A model generated the notes under the pieces. It was not told where the DNA came from. It was given only the letters and a program-made list of their open reading frames with translations, and made no database searches. DNA of 54,879 bases, taken from a virus. Positions 7,805 to 15,926 of the stretch are shown here, one piece after another; within the stretch, counting starts at the first letter, position 1, and each line of letters starts with the position of its first letter. A program made the position numbers and the translations under genes. The DNA is taken from positions 1 to 54,879 of the IMG/VR virus record IMGVR_UViG_3300036831_000090; one strand, given 5' to 3'.

Positions 7805-8241
7805 TACGCCTCTCTCTGCTGCCGCGCGTTGCGGGCCATGTCCTCGCGCAAGAGTGATGCTATCCTACGCTTTTGTAAAGTGGCTTCCATCGCGGCGAGT
7901 TTTTCGTTGTCTAAAGTGGAACCTTTGCCGCGAACCGCGTCGAAGTTAATTTCCTGCTCCTCGGCGGGTTTCTTCTTGATGGGGTCGGCGGCAATCACTT
8001 CTTTTCCCATCTGCTTTTCCGGTCGCGCAATGAAAACTTCCCCGAAGCCACCCATGTGGGTGCGCAGAACAAGTTCCTGCTTTTTCGAATCCCAGTCCTT
8101 GAGCAGCGTCACCGACTGGTCGATCACGTCGATCTGGTCGCCACGGATTCGGAGTTCGCCACCGTTTTGACGGCACAGCGCTGCGATGATTTTTACGAGG
8201 TAGGCTTCGAGGCTGGCTTCACCACGGTTATAGGCCGGCAT
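7804..8241 (-). CDS. Hypothetical helical protein, 145 residues
   Basis: Mixed N-terminal domain (residues 1-75) followed by a long charged helix (around residues 100-145, ending ARNARQQREA). It is located just after the terminase gene. The charged C-terminal helix could mediate oligomerisation. No family recognised. Confidence 0.5.
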   Translation of the reverse strand: MPAYNRGEASLEAYLVKIIAALCRQNGGELRIRGDQIDVIDQSVTLLKDWDSKKQELVLRTHMGGFGEVFIARPEKQMGKEVIAADPIKKKPAEEQEINFDAVRGKGSTLDNEKLAAMEATLQKRRIASLLREDMARNARQQREA

Positions 8242-8254
8242 TTATGGCTCCAAC

Positions 8255-8533
8255 TCAAATCGTAGTCTGATCTTCTTTTACTGCATAATTCCTGCCACGT
8301 ATTTTAGAAATTTTCCCGGTAGCGTCCGAACAGTTTAGGGTTTCTGGATCGAATTCAAATCCGAGGCAATCTCTGCCGATGAGTTTCAAAAGTTTATTTT
8401 GGTAATGACGCCAAAGGAATCTTTTCCAAATAGAATCAAGAATAATTCTGTTCCACATCTGTTCTTGATCTTCGGCATAACAGAGATTTTTTATTTTTAT
8501 CGCCGTAATCCTATAATCTTTATCCTCGCTCAT
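8255..8533 (-). CDS. AT-rich small gene between terminase and head genes
   Basis: 92 residues, rich in I, K, N and Y, with no signal peptide. The base composition is visibly more AT-rich than its neighbours on both sides, which suggests a recently acquired insertion. It overlaps the TerL stop by four bases, so it is still co-translated. No recognised family. Confidence 0.5.
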   Translation of the reverse strand: MSEDKDYRITAIKIKNLCYAEDQEQMWNRIILDSIWKRFLWRHYQNKLLKLIGRDCLGFEFDPETLNCSDATGKISKIRGRNYAVKEDQTTI

Positions 8534-10332
8534 ATCCCCGCCAATCGGTCGATTTTCCTTCGGCCAGTGCCCTTCATAAAAGTTTGCTGCTGGTGACTCA
8601 GGCCCGCGCGTGTCATGTTATTCCAGAGTTCTTTCCGAAGCGTTCCCGCCATCTCATCTTTGGGCTGAATGTTCAGCGACGCCAACATTTCCTTCGGCGT
8701 GTTCGATTCCATCGTGTTTTTCGGAGCGTACTTGTATCGCGCAGGAGGATACTGTTCTTTCGTCAAAACCGCAATCATCCAGGCAACGGCAATGTCGTCG
8801 TGGTCGCGCATCACTTCCCAGCGCCATTCCTTGATGGTCATAAGCGCCAACTGGCTCATCAGGGCGCGGTCGTTGATGACCAGAGCTCCGGCTTCATTCT
8901 TGAGACCCATGCGGATTCCGCTTCGTGCGGCGTCGACGATCAGCCGGCGCGTCGCCTGATTCATTTCGAAGCCGAGAGCAAAACTCTTGTCCCGGCCGCG
9001 CTTGCGGTCGTCGCGGCCCTTCCAGCGGTAAATCTTTGGGTAGCGGTATTCGTCGCGCAACTTCACAAGCGCCCAGCGGCCCAGGTTTCCGGTGAGTTCG
9101 ACATTCACCATCGCGAGGTTGTAGAAGCGCCCGACCATATCGAGTTGCTGCGCGAGGACTTCGGGCGCGATGCGTTCGGCGAAGCGGCAGGCCAGTTCCC
9201 CGGTCTCGCCGCAAATGCCAACGTAAGCCGCGAAGTCCCCTTCCTCAGTTCCGAGCGCGGCGTCGGCGCCGAAGAAGTAATGCAATCCGTCGCTGCGCTT
9301 TTCCGGGTTGTAGGGAAACTTCCAAACGAATAGCGGTCCATTGTCGTCCTTCTCGAACACGACGCTGTTGTTTATGCCGCGGTGTAGCGATCCCCGCGCA
9401 ATAGGATCGCGCACCGTGCTCTCGGCGTAGGCCAATTCCTCGCGCGGGAACGCCGGGAATCCCGACACCTGAAAAGCGACTTCCGGACAATGTGGATAGT
9501 CGGTCAGCCACTTCACTTCCTGATCGCGGCAGTCGTCGGCCTTGGTTCGGCGCATCCATGCGATTTGCTCTCGGGTAGCATTGAACGGCGGAAGCATTAA
9601 TTCTTTTTCGAGGTCGTCTTTCGGGGCGTCGGAGGCTTCTTCTTCCGGTCGGCGGCACTGCGGGTCGTTCAGCCAGCCGAGGAACATCGGAATGTATCCG
9701 TTCGCGCCCTTGACGGCGTTATCCCAGTATTCCGAAAACGCGGCGCCGGGTCCTTCTCTGCCGTTCGCCGTCGATTCGATCACCACAATGGAGCCTTCGC
9801 CCTTCGACACCGAAGAAATCATGGCCGTAAACGATTCGTCCGACGGATAAAAGGCCGCCTCGCTGAGATGAAGTGCCGACAACGTGCCACCGCGCCCAGC
9901 CGACGGCGTTCCCGCGGTGGCCATCGTGATATTGCTTTCGCCGCCCTTGTGCGGGAATCGCAGCCGCTTTTGCTGTACGTCTTCGAGCGCGAAGCCGGGG
10001 AAGGCGCGCGACAGGTCGGACGGCACGCGGAAAAGCTCCTCGGCTGATCCCGCGAGGTGCGCCACGATCTTCGCGTTCATGTTCGGATAGGCGAGGCAGA
10101 AGGCCCACATCATTGCGTCGGTCTGAGCGGATACGCCGACGCGCCGGGCTTTAAGGTCAATGATGCGGATTTTCTTTTCGCGCTTCCACTGCTCGGACAT
10201 CACACGCCAACGGATATTCTGGTTGGGATTGAAATTGAACGAGGTCATGCGGTGGGTGCCGATGTCCTTGATCGGTAGGTGCGCGAGGAGTTGGCGGGAA
10301 CGGTGGAGCCAGTTTGGTTCTTCGGCTTTCAT
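8530..10332 (-). CDS. terL: Terminase large subunit
   Basis: 600 residues. The ATP-driven packaging motor and nuclease would cut concatemers and pump DNA through the portal. An ATPase N-terminal half has an arginine-rich Walker A-like segment (LKARRVGVSAQT, residues 60-71), a Walker B-like segment (ALHLSEAAF, about 153-161) and a coupling motif (VVIESTANG, about 183-191). The C-terminal half holds an RNase H-fold nuclease, with the metal-binding region starting at FFGADAALGTEEGD and later VELTGNLGRWALVKL. The start ATG overlaps the stop of the upstream mini-gene (ATGA). No typical small terminase is obvious next to it. Confidence 0.9.
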   Translation of the reverse strand: MKAEEPNWLHRSRQLLAHLPIKDIGTHRMTSFNFNPNQNIRWRVMSEQWKREKKIRIIDLKARRVGVSAQTDAMMWAFCLAYPNMNAKIVAHLAGSAEELFRVPSDLSRAFPGFALEDVQQKRLRFPHKGGESNITMATAGTPSAGRGGTLSALHLSEAAFYPSDESFTAMISSVSKGEGSIVVIESTANGREGPGAAFSEYWDNAVKGANGYIPMFLGWLNDPQCRRPEEEASDAPKDDLEKELMLPPFNATREQIAWMRRTKADDCRDQEVKWLTDYPHCPEVAFQVSGFPAFPREELAYAESTVRDPIARGSLHRGINNSVVFEKDDNGPLFVWKFPYNPEKRSDGLHYFFGADAALGTEEGDFAAYVGICGETGELACRFAERIAPEVLAQQLDMVGRFYNLAMVNVELTGNLGRWALVKLRDEYRYPKIYRWKGRDDRKRGRDKSFALGFEMNQATRRLIVDAARSGIRMGLKNEAGALVINDRALMSQLALMTIKEWRWEVMRDHDDIAVAWMIAVLTKEQYPPARYKYAPKNTMESNTPKEMLASLNIQPKDEMAGTLRKELWNNMTRAGLSHQQQTFMKGTGRRKIDRLAGI

Positions 10333-10481
10333 ACAGGTTTATGTCCGGAGAGACGCTGCCGTAGCGTCAAGGTTTCCTTCGGCTTCCACCAAAGAGGGTC
10401 CTTCCGCACCTTTTCGATGTGCTCGATGAGGCTCACATTCAGGAGCATTTTGTTGTCTTCGAATTGGACTCTATTGCTCAA
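10329..10481 (-). CDS. Small protein upstream of terminase
   Basis: 50 residues if it starts at TTG 10481, 39 if at ATG 10448. It ends four bases into the TerL start, which argues for real coupling. The sequence is basic with a KDPLWWKPKETL motif. It may be a fragment or accessory of the packaging module. The start is uncertain. Confidence 0.45.
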   Translation of the reverse strand: MSNRVQFEDNKMLLNVSLIEHIEKVRKDPLWWKPKETLTLRQRLSGHKPV

Positions 10482-11037
10482 CGCTTGCGTCTTTCGCTTC
10501 CTGAATGAATCGGTCGCGGCGCTGGTCGATGCGGAACTGGTGCCAGCGGATCACACACAGTTCGCCGCACAGGTCGATGCGCGGGAAAAGTCCGGTATCG
10601 GGATCGCGGTAGGAGTAGTCGGTCATGCCGGGTCGGCCACCGAACTGCTTCTTGCACATGTAGCAGGTGTAGCCGTCTTTTTCGGCCATCGAGCGGGCGT
10701 TGAGTATTTTTCCGGCTTTCTCGAACTCGGCCTTAATATGAGCGTAGAGTCCCTGCGCCTCAGCCATCGAGATTCCGTGCCAGTCGACGTTCACGATAAT
10801 CTGCGGAGGTCCATAACTGCCCTGCACCATCGGGATCACTTCTGCGATTTGCTCTTTCGGTAGGATTGGATCACCGAATGTTACCGCGCCGCGCGTCGGC
10901 ACTTTCGCCATTGCTTCTTGCAGGGGATTGTTCCCTGGTTCCTTCGGCTTCTCGGCGGCTTTCTTGGCGAGGCGGTCGGCGTTCAGGGATTTCATTCTTT
11001 CGGACATCGCCGCACGGGCGGCTTCGGACATCGGCAT
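10471..11037 (-). CDS. Hypothetical zinc-finger-like protein upstream of terminase
   Basis: 188 residues. A basic, alanine-rich N-terminal helix (residues 1-40) is followed by a beta-like core and a cysteine cluster (CYMCKKQFGG near residue 125, then CGELCVIRWHQ near residue 157) suited to zinc. Its position just before TerL makes a DNA-binding packaging accessory (small-terminase substitute) conceivable, but the fold is not that of known small terminases. Function unknown. Confidence 0.55.
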   Translation of the reverse strand: MPMSEAARAAMSERMKSLNADRLAKKAAEKPKEPGNNPLQEAMAKVPTRGAVTFGDPILPKEQIAEVIPMVQGSYGPPQIIVNVDWHGISMAEAQGLYAHIKAEFEKAGKILNARSMAEKDGYTCYMCKKQFGGRPGMTDYSYRDPDTGLFPRIDLCGELCVIRWHQFRIDQRRDRFIQEAKDASVEQ

Positions 11038-11040
11038 GTT

Positions 11041-11295
11041 TTATTCTCCACGGTCGGCAAACGAGAAAGACGGGCGGCTCGATTCGTGACTGACTTGCGC
11101 CTCGCGGGCGGCCTTATGTTTTAAGAACGCCTGAAACTTTCCTGCATTTTCATCGCGGTCTTTCGGCCAGACGTTGATGGATTTACAGGTGCGGCACCGA
11201 ATGACGAATGCTCCGTCGGTTTCCTTTGACACGTATGTGTCGGAGCGCTCGCAGGAACCTTCGAGGTGATTGGCGCATCTTGGAATCTGTGGCAC
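11041..11295 (-). CDS. First gene of leftward late operon, Cys-rich protein
   Basis: 84 residues from GTG 11295, with four cysteines in the N-terminal half, two of them as CRTCK, compatible with a zinc site, and a basic C-terminal helix. The GTG lies six bases after a good -10 (TATAGT), so the transcript may be leaderless. An upstream in-frame TTG at 11316 falls inside the promoter and is less likely. Function unknown. Confidence 0.5.
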   Translation of the reverse strand: MPQIPRCANHLEGSCERSDTYVSKETDGAFVIRCRTCKSINVWPKDRDENAGKFQAFLKHKAAREAQVSHESSRPSFSFADRGE

Positions 11296-11301
11296 GCGGC
11301 C

Positions 11302-11331
11302 ACTATAAAACCGCAACCGACATTTTCACAA
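11302..11331 (-). promoter_or_regulatory. Leftward promoter of the packaging/virion operon
   Basis: On the minus strand, -35 TTGTGA (11331-11326), an 18-base spacer, then -10 TATAGT (11307-11302). Predicted start of transcription falls on or next to the GTG at 11295. It is divergent from the rightward promoter at 11350. This is the only clear promoter seen for the whole leftward packaging and virion block. Confidence 0.65.
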
Positions 11332-11349
11332 GCGCTTTATTGGGAACCG

Positions 11350-11378
11350 TTGCGTATGCCCATCTAGTATGGTACGGT
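11350..11378 (+). promoter_or_regulatory. Rightward promoter with spacer operator-like element
   Basis: -35 TTGCGT (11350-11355), 17-base spacer, -10 TACGGT (11373-11378), then seven bases to ATG 11386. The spacer holds TGCCCATCTAG (11357-11367), nearly the same element as in the promoters at 23405 and 26077, which points to a shared repressor or activator. Confidence 0.55.
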
Positions 11379-11385
11379 GTCGGCC

Positions 11386-11559
11386 ATGAGAGGCAAGCTC
11401 ACAAGAGGAATTTGTAAGGTGCATTCTCGGCCGTTCCCGTGTTTGTCGTGTCGGGCAGCGAAGGGCGGGCGGGTGTCGTCGCCGAAGAAGACAGCGGCGA
11501 ATAGACTCAAATGTCGCGCAGCCGCGGCAGCAAGGTGGCATCCACAGGTGAGCAAGTGA
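11386..11559 (+). CDS. Small Cys/basic protein, first gene of rightward cassette
   Basis: 57 residues, basic, with CKVHSRPFPCLSC suggesting a zinc knuckle and an alanine-rich basic tail (LKCRAAAAARW). No Shine-Dalgarno; the ATG lies seven bases after the -10, so translation may be leaderless. It overlaps the next gene by 49 bases. A small nucleic-acid-binding protein is plausible. Confidence 0.5.
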   Translation: MRGKLTRGICKVHSRPFPCLSCRAAKGGRVSSPKKTAANRLKCRAAAAARWHPQVSK

Positions 11560-11693
11560 TCCGATTCCTGCGGGATTTATACCACCGATACGATAAATGG
11601 GTAATGGAAGTAGGTTACCTGCTGCATCCAGAATGGCGGAAGCTCGACGAAATGATCGCAATAATTGATAAATTAGAGAAAAACAAATCGTGA
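11511..11693 (+). CDS. Small helical hypothetical protein
   Basis: 60 residues, helical and charged (VIRFLRDLYHRYDKWV, ending IDKLEKNKS). The stop overlaps the GTG start of the next gene (GTGA). Function unknown. Confidence 0.5.
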   Translation: MSRSRGSKVASTGEQVIRFLRDLYHRYDKWVMEVGYLLHPEWRKLDEMIAIIDKLEKNKS

Positions 11694-12124
11694 TCGAGCG
11701 AGGACTTTGCGATGCGTGCGCGAACGGCAATCACTCCGCCTGTTCCAGTATCGGCTGCATCTGCGGGCACAGAATCGCAGAACGTAAACGGGAAGCTGTT
11801 CCACAAGGAACGTCGAGCACGTCGCCGCTCGTTTGCCCGAATTGCTCGAAGGTTCCGCGAAATGGAGACACGTTTTGCCGCGCCGACGGGTCACGACTGA
11901 CGCTTGGTAGCCGATGCTCCTGCGGGCATGGGATGGAACAAGAAGACTGGTTCTGCGGGGCGTGCGGTAAGCGGCGGGAAATACCGACGAAGCAATCGGA
12001 GCCCATCATCGACGGAAACGCGGAAATAGCCTCCGACGAATTCAAGCACATGGAAGAAGAACTGGCAGCGAAGGCCAAGGCCCGACCGTCGGACGTGGAA
12101 GTAGCGGCAACGGAGGTTCGATGA
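11690..12124 (+). CDS. Multi-zinc-ribbon protein
   Basis: 144 residues from GTG 11690. Several paired cysteines (CDAC, CSSIGCICGH, CPNC, CSCGH, CGACGK) suggest at least two zinc ribbons in the first 95 residues, followed by an acidic helical tail. Such proteins usually bind nucleic acid or act as adaptor modules. It is coupled by overlaps to both neighbours. The specific role is unknown. Confidence 0.6.
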   Translation: MIERGLCDACANGNHSACSSIGCICGHRIAERKREAVPQGTSSTSPLVCPNCSKVPRNGDTFCRADGSRLTLGSRCSCGHGMEQEDWFCGACGKRREIPTKQSEPIIDGNAEIASDEFKHMEEELAAKAKARPSDVEVAATEVR

Positions 12125-12387
12125 GCGAAATCACACAGGGACTTGTCGATCGGATTATCGCCGACCGCCCATTTAAGCTAAACGCCGAGGAAGTGAATTA
12201 CCGACCGGCCAATGGTGAGGACCCTTGCGACACCTGCATCCACCTGTTCAAGCGCGTGCTCGACGGATTCCACACTTGTGAAATTTTCAGAGATGAACAG
12301 ACAGACGAAAAGGGCGTCGACCCCACCTACGTCTGCGACTTCTGGAACGACGGAAAAGAGACCGAAGATGCGCACAGTAAATCCTGA
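12121..12387 (+). CDS. Hypothetical Cys-containing protein
   Basis: 88 residues, acidic, with CDTCIHLFKR and later CEIF and CDFW, four or five cysteines in positions compatible with a metal site. It starts inside the previous stop (ATGA overlap). No family recognised. Confidence 0.55.
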   Translation: MSEITQGLVDRIIADRPFKLNAEEVNYRPANGEDPCDTCIHLFKRVLDGFHTCEIFRDEQTDEKGVDPTYVCDFWNDGKETEDAHSKS

Positions 12388-12457
12388 TACCGTCGACTAC
12401 CTGATTGCCGCCGGCGTCGCCGCGCTGCTGTTTCTGTTCGCGTGGGTGATTCGGTGA
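12368..12457 (+). CDS. Single-span membrane peptide
   Basis: 29 residues, MRTVNPDTVDYLIAAG then an alanine/leucine/phenylalanine hydrophobic segment of about 17 residues. ATG at 12368 lies inside the previous gene, and its stop overlaps the next GTG. A tiny inner-membrane peptide; function unknown. Confidence 0.45.
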   Translation: MRTVNPDTVDYLIAAGVAALLFLFAWVIR

Positions 12458-12621
12458 TCCCGAAACTCAAAGAACCGATTCCGCCACCGAAACCTGGATC
12501 AATCGTCGTATACGATGTGCCCAGTTGGCTTGACCGGAATTATAGGCTCATCATGCTTTTGTCGATGTTCGCGGAACTTGCTCTCCTCGCGGTCTTGGTG
12601 GTGCTCGAATGGAAAAGGTAG
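12454..12621 (+). CDS. Small membrane protein with proline-rich N-terminus
   Basis: 55 residues from GTG 12454 (GTGA overlap). The N-terminus is proline-rich (KEPIPPPKPGS), followed by a hydrophobic helix of about 20 residues and a short basic end. It is paired with the preceding membrane peptide, so they may form a complex at the membrane, where the glycan cassette would act. Function unknown. Confidence 0.5.
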   Translation: MIPKLKEPIPPPKPGSIVVYDVPSWLDRNYRLIMLLSMFAELALLAVLVVLEWKR

Positions 12622-13208
12622 ACCTGTTTATTAGGACTTTCGAACCGGGAGTACCCGACCTCGGTTGGGGCAGCCTCGGCATCCGACGCGGGATGGCAAT
12701 GTCGGTTACGGCTCGATGGGCTCTCCAACCCGACGTGCATCCCACCATCTTGTGTAACGAATTTTACTCAACTGCGCTCGACATTCGAATCGTCGACCAT
12801 ATCGGCTTCCACATGAAAAGTAAGCGCGCCGCCGAGCGCCTGTCTAAGTCTCCTGTCTATGTGGTCTGCGACGATGACTGCTTAATCCTCCAAAAAAACT
12901 TTATTTCTATGGGCTTGATGGCGATGCGATCTTTTCCTGAATTCGGAATGATTGGTGGATGGAATATCACCGATGATCCTGACTGTTCGGGCCATGCTGG
13001 TTTAGTCGAGAAGGACCCCGGAGGGATTGTCTTCGTTCGCAAGGGAATTCTCACCGATTTCGAGGATCACGGTGCCGATAAAGTCGACGGATCACTGGCC
13101 GATGAAATGCGCCGGAAGGGACACAAGGTAGGCGTAACACAGGTGTCAAAATTTAATCACATTGGGTCCGGCTACTCTCTGACGAGCAAAGGAAACTGGA
13201 ACGCATGA
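12609..13208 (+). CDS. GT-A type glycosyltransferase-like protein
   Basis: 199 residues. A VVCDDDCLI segment (DDD at residues 88-90) matches the metal/nucleotide-sugar DxD motif of GT-A glycosyltransferases. The flanking beta-like strands fit a compact catalytic core, although it is shorter than typical family 2 enzymes (about 250-300). It opens the glycan-type cassette and overlaps the following gene by four bases. It would transfer a sugar from a nucleotide-sugar donor; the acceptor is unknown. Confidence 0.6.
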   Translation: MEKVDLFIRTFEPGVPDLGWGSLGIRRGMAMSVTARWALQPDVHPTILCNEFYSTALDIRIVDHIGFHMKSKRAAERLSKSPVYVVCDDDCLILQKNFISMGLMAMRSFPEFGMIGGWNITDDPDCSGHAGLVEKDPGGIVFVRKGILTDFEDHGADKVDGSLADEMRRKGHKVGVTQVSKFNHIGSGYSLTSKGNWNA

Positions 13209-13594
13209 GATTCAGTCCGAAACTAGAACCGTTTCGTTTGCGCGATGGTCCATACGCTTCTGATCCTGGCAGCGATTATGGTGCATTCTTAATCCCCGGT
13301 CCAAAAGGCGCAGACCTGCGCGTGATTGCCTCTCCCGGCGATGCCGACGAAAACATTCCTTGGGAACACGTCAGCGTCTCGACGACGCACCGATGCCCAG
13401 ATTGGCCGGAGATGTGTTTCATCAAAGAACTGTTTTGGGACGAAGAAGAAACCGTAATGCAACTTCATCCGCCGAAATCCCAATGGATCAACAATCACAA
13501 TTTCTGTTTGCATCTTTGGAAGCCGACGAATGCGGAGATTCCGCTTCCCCCTAGCAATACGGTGGGGAATAAAGAACTCGGCGTCCTGAAATGA
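13205..13594 (+). CDS. DUF7694 domain protein
   Basis: 129 residues. The C-terminal half has the pattern CFIKELFWDEEETVMQLHPP followed by NHNFCLHLW, which I recognise as a DUF7694-type phage family of unknown function. Conserved W, H and C residues look like a compact small domain. It is coupled by ATGA overlaps between two glycosyltransferase-like genes, so it may be a cassette component, though it also occurs in other phage settings. Confidence 0.65.
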   Translation: MRFSPKLEPFRLRDGPYASDPGSDYGAFLIPGPKGADLRVIASPGDADENIPWEHVSVSTTHRCPDWPEMCFIKELFWDEEETVMQLHPPKSQWINNHNFCLHLWKPTNAEIPLPPSNTVGNKELGVLK

Positions 13595-14580
13595 AAAAAT
13601 CACTCGTGGTCACCACGATCCAAGCTCCGACCACCGCCATGCGCAAGCTGGCCGAGGGAGCCATCGCGCACGGGTTCGACTTCCACGTTGTCGGCGACGA
13701 GAAGACTCCCAAGGACTTTGATCTGTCGGGCGCGGCGTATTACGGCACGGGACTCCAATCCACATTGGAATTTAAGATCGTCTCCAAACTGTCACCGAAC
13801 AGCTACGCCCGTAAGAACATCGGATACCTAGTGGCGATGGGATTGGGTGCCGACATTATCAAGGAAACCGACGACGACAATTCGCCCCTGCCGACCTTTT
13901 GGAATGAACCGAAGCGAACCGTAAAAGCCTACATCCAACACAAATGCTGGGTGAATCCCTACCAGTGGTTTACGTCGTCGAAAGTGTGGCCGCGAGGACT
14001 GCCGCTCGATGAAGTGGGTCCGAAAGTTCTGTCGTCGGAGTCGGCGGATGCGGACTGCCCCATTCAACAGGGACTTGTGAACGGTGATCCTGACGTCGAC
14101 GCCATCTTTCGATTGACGGCCTTGCCGATGCGCGATTTTCGGGAGAGCGGGATCCGCATTGCTGTCGGCGAGGGAGCATGGTGCCCATTCAACAGTCAGA
14201 ACACGCTCTGGTTTCAGGATGCGTTTCCGCTGATGTATCTGCCGTCGACGTGCAGCATTCGGTTGACCGACATCTGGCGCAGCTTCGTCGCCCAGCGGAT
14301 TTGTTGGGAGCACGGATGGTCGGTGCTGTTTCATGGGCCGACCGCAGTTCAAGAACGAAACCCGCACAACTTGATGAGGGATTTTGAGCACGAGATTCCT
14401 GGCTACGTGTGGAACAAATATATCGCCGAACAACTGGAATCCCTGTCTCTTGGGAAGTCGATCGCGTCTGACTTGGTTGCTTGCTACGAACTCCTCTGCA
14501 AGATGGAGTTACTGACTCCGGCCGAAATGCCTATTCTCGAAGCGTGGCTTGAGGACGTAGGAGGATTATGGCAAAAGTAA
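13591..14580 (+). CDS. STELLO/DUF288-like glycosyltransferase
   Basis: 329 residues. The segment ARKNIGYLVAMGLGADIIKE followed by TDDDN (DDD at residues 94-96) is the hallmark pattern of the STELLO (DUF288) group, with a donor/metal-binding acidic triplet. A glycosyltransferase role is inferred from the fold. It overlaps the radical SAM gene by 13 bases. It lacks a signal peptide or membrane segment, so it acts in the cytoplasm, on a glycan, lipid or protein acceptor that cannot be read from sequence. Confidence 0.65.
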   Translation: MKKSLVVTTIQAPTTAMRKLAEGAIAHGFDFHVVGDEKTPKDFDLSGAAYYGTGLQSTLEFKIVSKLSPNSYARKNIGYLVAMGLGADIIKETDDDNSPLPTFWNEPKRTVKAYIQHKCWVNPYQWFTSSKVWPRGLPLDEVGPKVLSSESADADCPIQQGLVNGDPDVDAIFRLTALPMRDFRESGIRIAVGEGAWCPFNSQNTLWFQDAFPLMYLPSTCSIRLTDIWRSFVAQRICWEHGWSVLFHGPTAVQERNPHNLMRDFEHEIPGYVWNKYIAEQLESLSLGKSIASDLVACYELLCKMELLTPAEMPILEAWLEDVGGLWQK

Positions 14581-15926
14581 TTTTAGTTGGGGGTCCCTCA
14601 TTTGAGCTTTTTAATCCGTCGCTTCACGCTTCTCTCGGAACACTTTATCTCGGGGCCGCGCTCCGTGCTGCGGGCCATGAAGTCAAGATTCAGGACTGCC
14701 ATAAACTCTGCTCATTCGCAGATGGCAAGCTGGATGTGAACACGGACCTTCTGGAGCCGTGCGACGTGCTCGGTGTGTCGATCGTGACGCCCAACGCGGA
14801 GTTTGGCGGACAATTGGCCGCCGCTTGGCCGGCGAAATACAAGGTGGCCGGTGGCCCGCATGTAACCTACATCATTGAAGGCCCGCACGAGCAGTTCAAA
14901 AAGAAATCGTACTTCGAGGGATTCGACTACCTGATGACGGGAGAATGTGAGGAATCCTTTGTCGCATTTGTGGATGAAATTCGGCGAGGCGGGTCTGAAT
15001 CATCCCTTCGCCGTGTTCCTGGTGTGGTTTGGTTTGACGGTCTTGGTTATCACCACATGCCTTCTCCGCCTTTACCAGACGTCACGAAAATGGCCATGCC
15101 CGCGTACGACCTTTGGGAAAACTACTCCTCCGGCGGGCTCCAAGTCGCTTCCAAGAGCGGAAAGTCTATCGACGCCGAGGAACGGAAAATTGGTAGTCTT
15201 TGGACCGCGCGCGGTTGCCCATACGGGTGCCACTTCTGCGCCGACGCCCGCACCAAACTCCGCGAGGAAACCTTTGAGCAGATCGAGAGGGAAGTTAGGG
15301 CACTTGCCGACCTGGGAGTAACAGCGCTACGGGTGTGGGACGACGTGCTGACGATCAAGGACAAGCGATGTCGGGAACTAGCGGCCCTGTTCCATGACTA
15401 CGGGATGCTGTGGCGCGGCTGGAGCCGGGTGAACCTGATGAATCCGACACTGTTCCAGTATCTCGCCACGAAGGGTTGCACGGAGATGGGATTTGGTGTT
15501 GAGCACGGCTCTGCTCGGATGCTGAAGGAAATGAACAAGGGAACGACGCCCGAAGCCAACGAGAAGGGCATCAAGATTTGTCAGGATGCGGGAATCGTAG
15601 CGCGAGCCTACCTGCTCATCGGCTTTCCCGGCGAAACGTGGGAGTCGATCTACGAGATGCGGGATTGGCTGGCGCAGGTAATGCCGGATGCGGCGAGTCT
15701 TCACAGTTTTCAACCCTACCCAGGGTGCGATGTCTGGAACCGTCCGGAACATTATGGCGTGAAGGTTTCCGCGCAAACATTTTCTTCCATGTGGGAACTG
15801 TCCGAAGACGAAAGCACCTGCACGCTGGAAATTCCGACGATGACGAAATCAGAAGTAGTCGAGGCCCGCAAGTATCTACACGAATGGATCACTGAAAACA
15901 TTTCCCTGCGACCCGTGAACCGATGA
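14568..15926 (+). CDS. Cobalamin-binding-type radical SAM enzyme
   Basis: 452 residues. N-terminal Rossmann-like domain (residues 1-140) of the B12-binding type: a flavodoxin-like start VILVGG, then GAALRAAGHEVKI. The radical SAM core has the CxxxCxxC iron-sulphur motif (Cys217, Cys221, Cys224) and later GFGVEHGSARMLKEMNKGTT and LIGFPGET. Class B radical SAM enzymes methylate unreactive carbons, phosphinates or other positions. The classical DxHxxG cobalamin motif is not obvious, so B12 may bind differently or not at all. Its substrate is probably made by the surrounding glycosyltransferases. Confidence 0.75.
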   Translation: MAKVILVGGPSFELFNPSLHASLGTLYLGAALRAAGHEVKIQDCHKLCSFADGKLDVNTDLLEPCDVLGVSIVTPNAEFGGQLAAAWPAKYKVAGGPHVTYIIEGPHEQFKKKSYFEGFDYLMTGECEESFVAFVDEIRRGGSESSLRRVPGVVWFDGLGYHHMPSPPLPDVTKMAMPAYDLWENYSSGGLQVASKSGKSIDAEERKIGSLWTARGCPYGCHFCADARTKLREETFEQIEREVRALADLGVTALRVWDDVLTIKDKRCRELAALFHDYGMLWRGWSRVNLMNPTLFQYLATKGCTEMGFGVEHGSARMLKEMNKGTTPEANEKGIKICQDAGIVARAYLLIGFPGETWESIYEMRDWLAQVMPDAASLHSFQPYPGCDVWNRPEHYGVKVSAQTFSSMWELSEDESTCTLEIPTMTKSEVVEARKYLHEWITENISLRPVNR

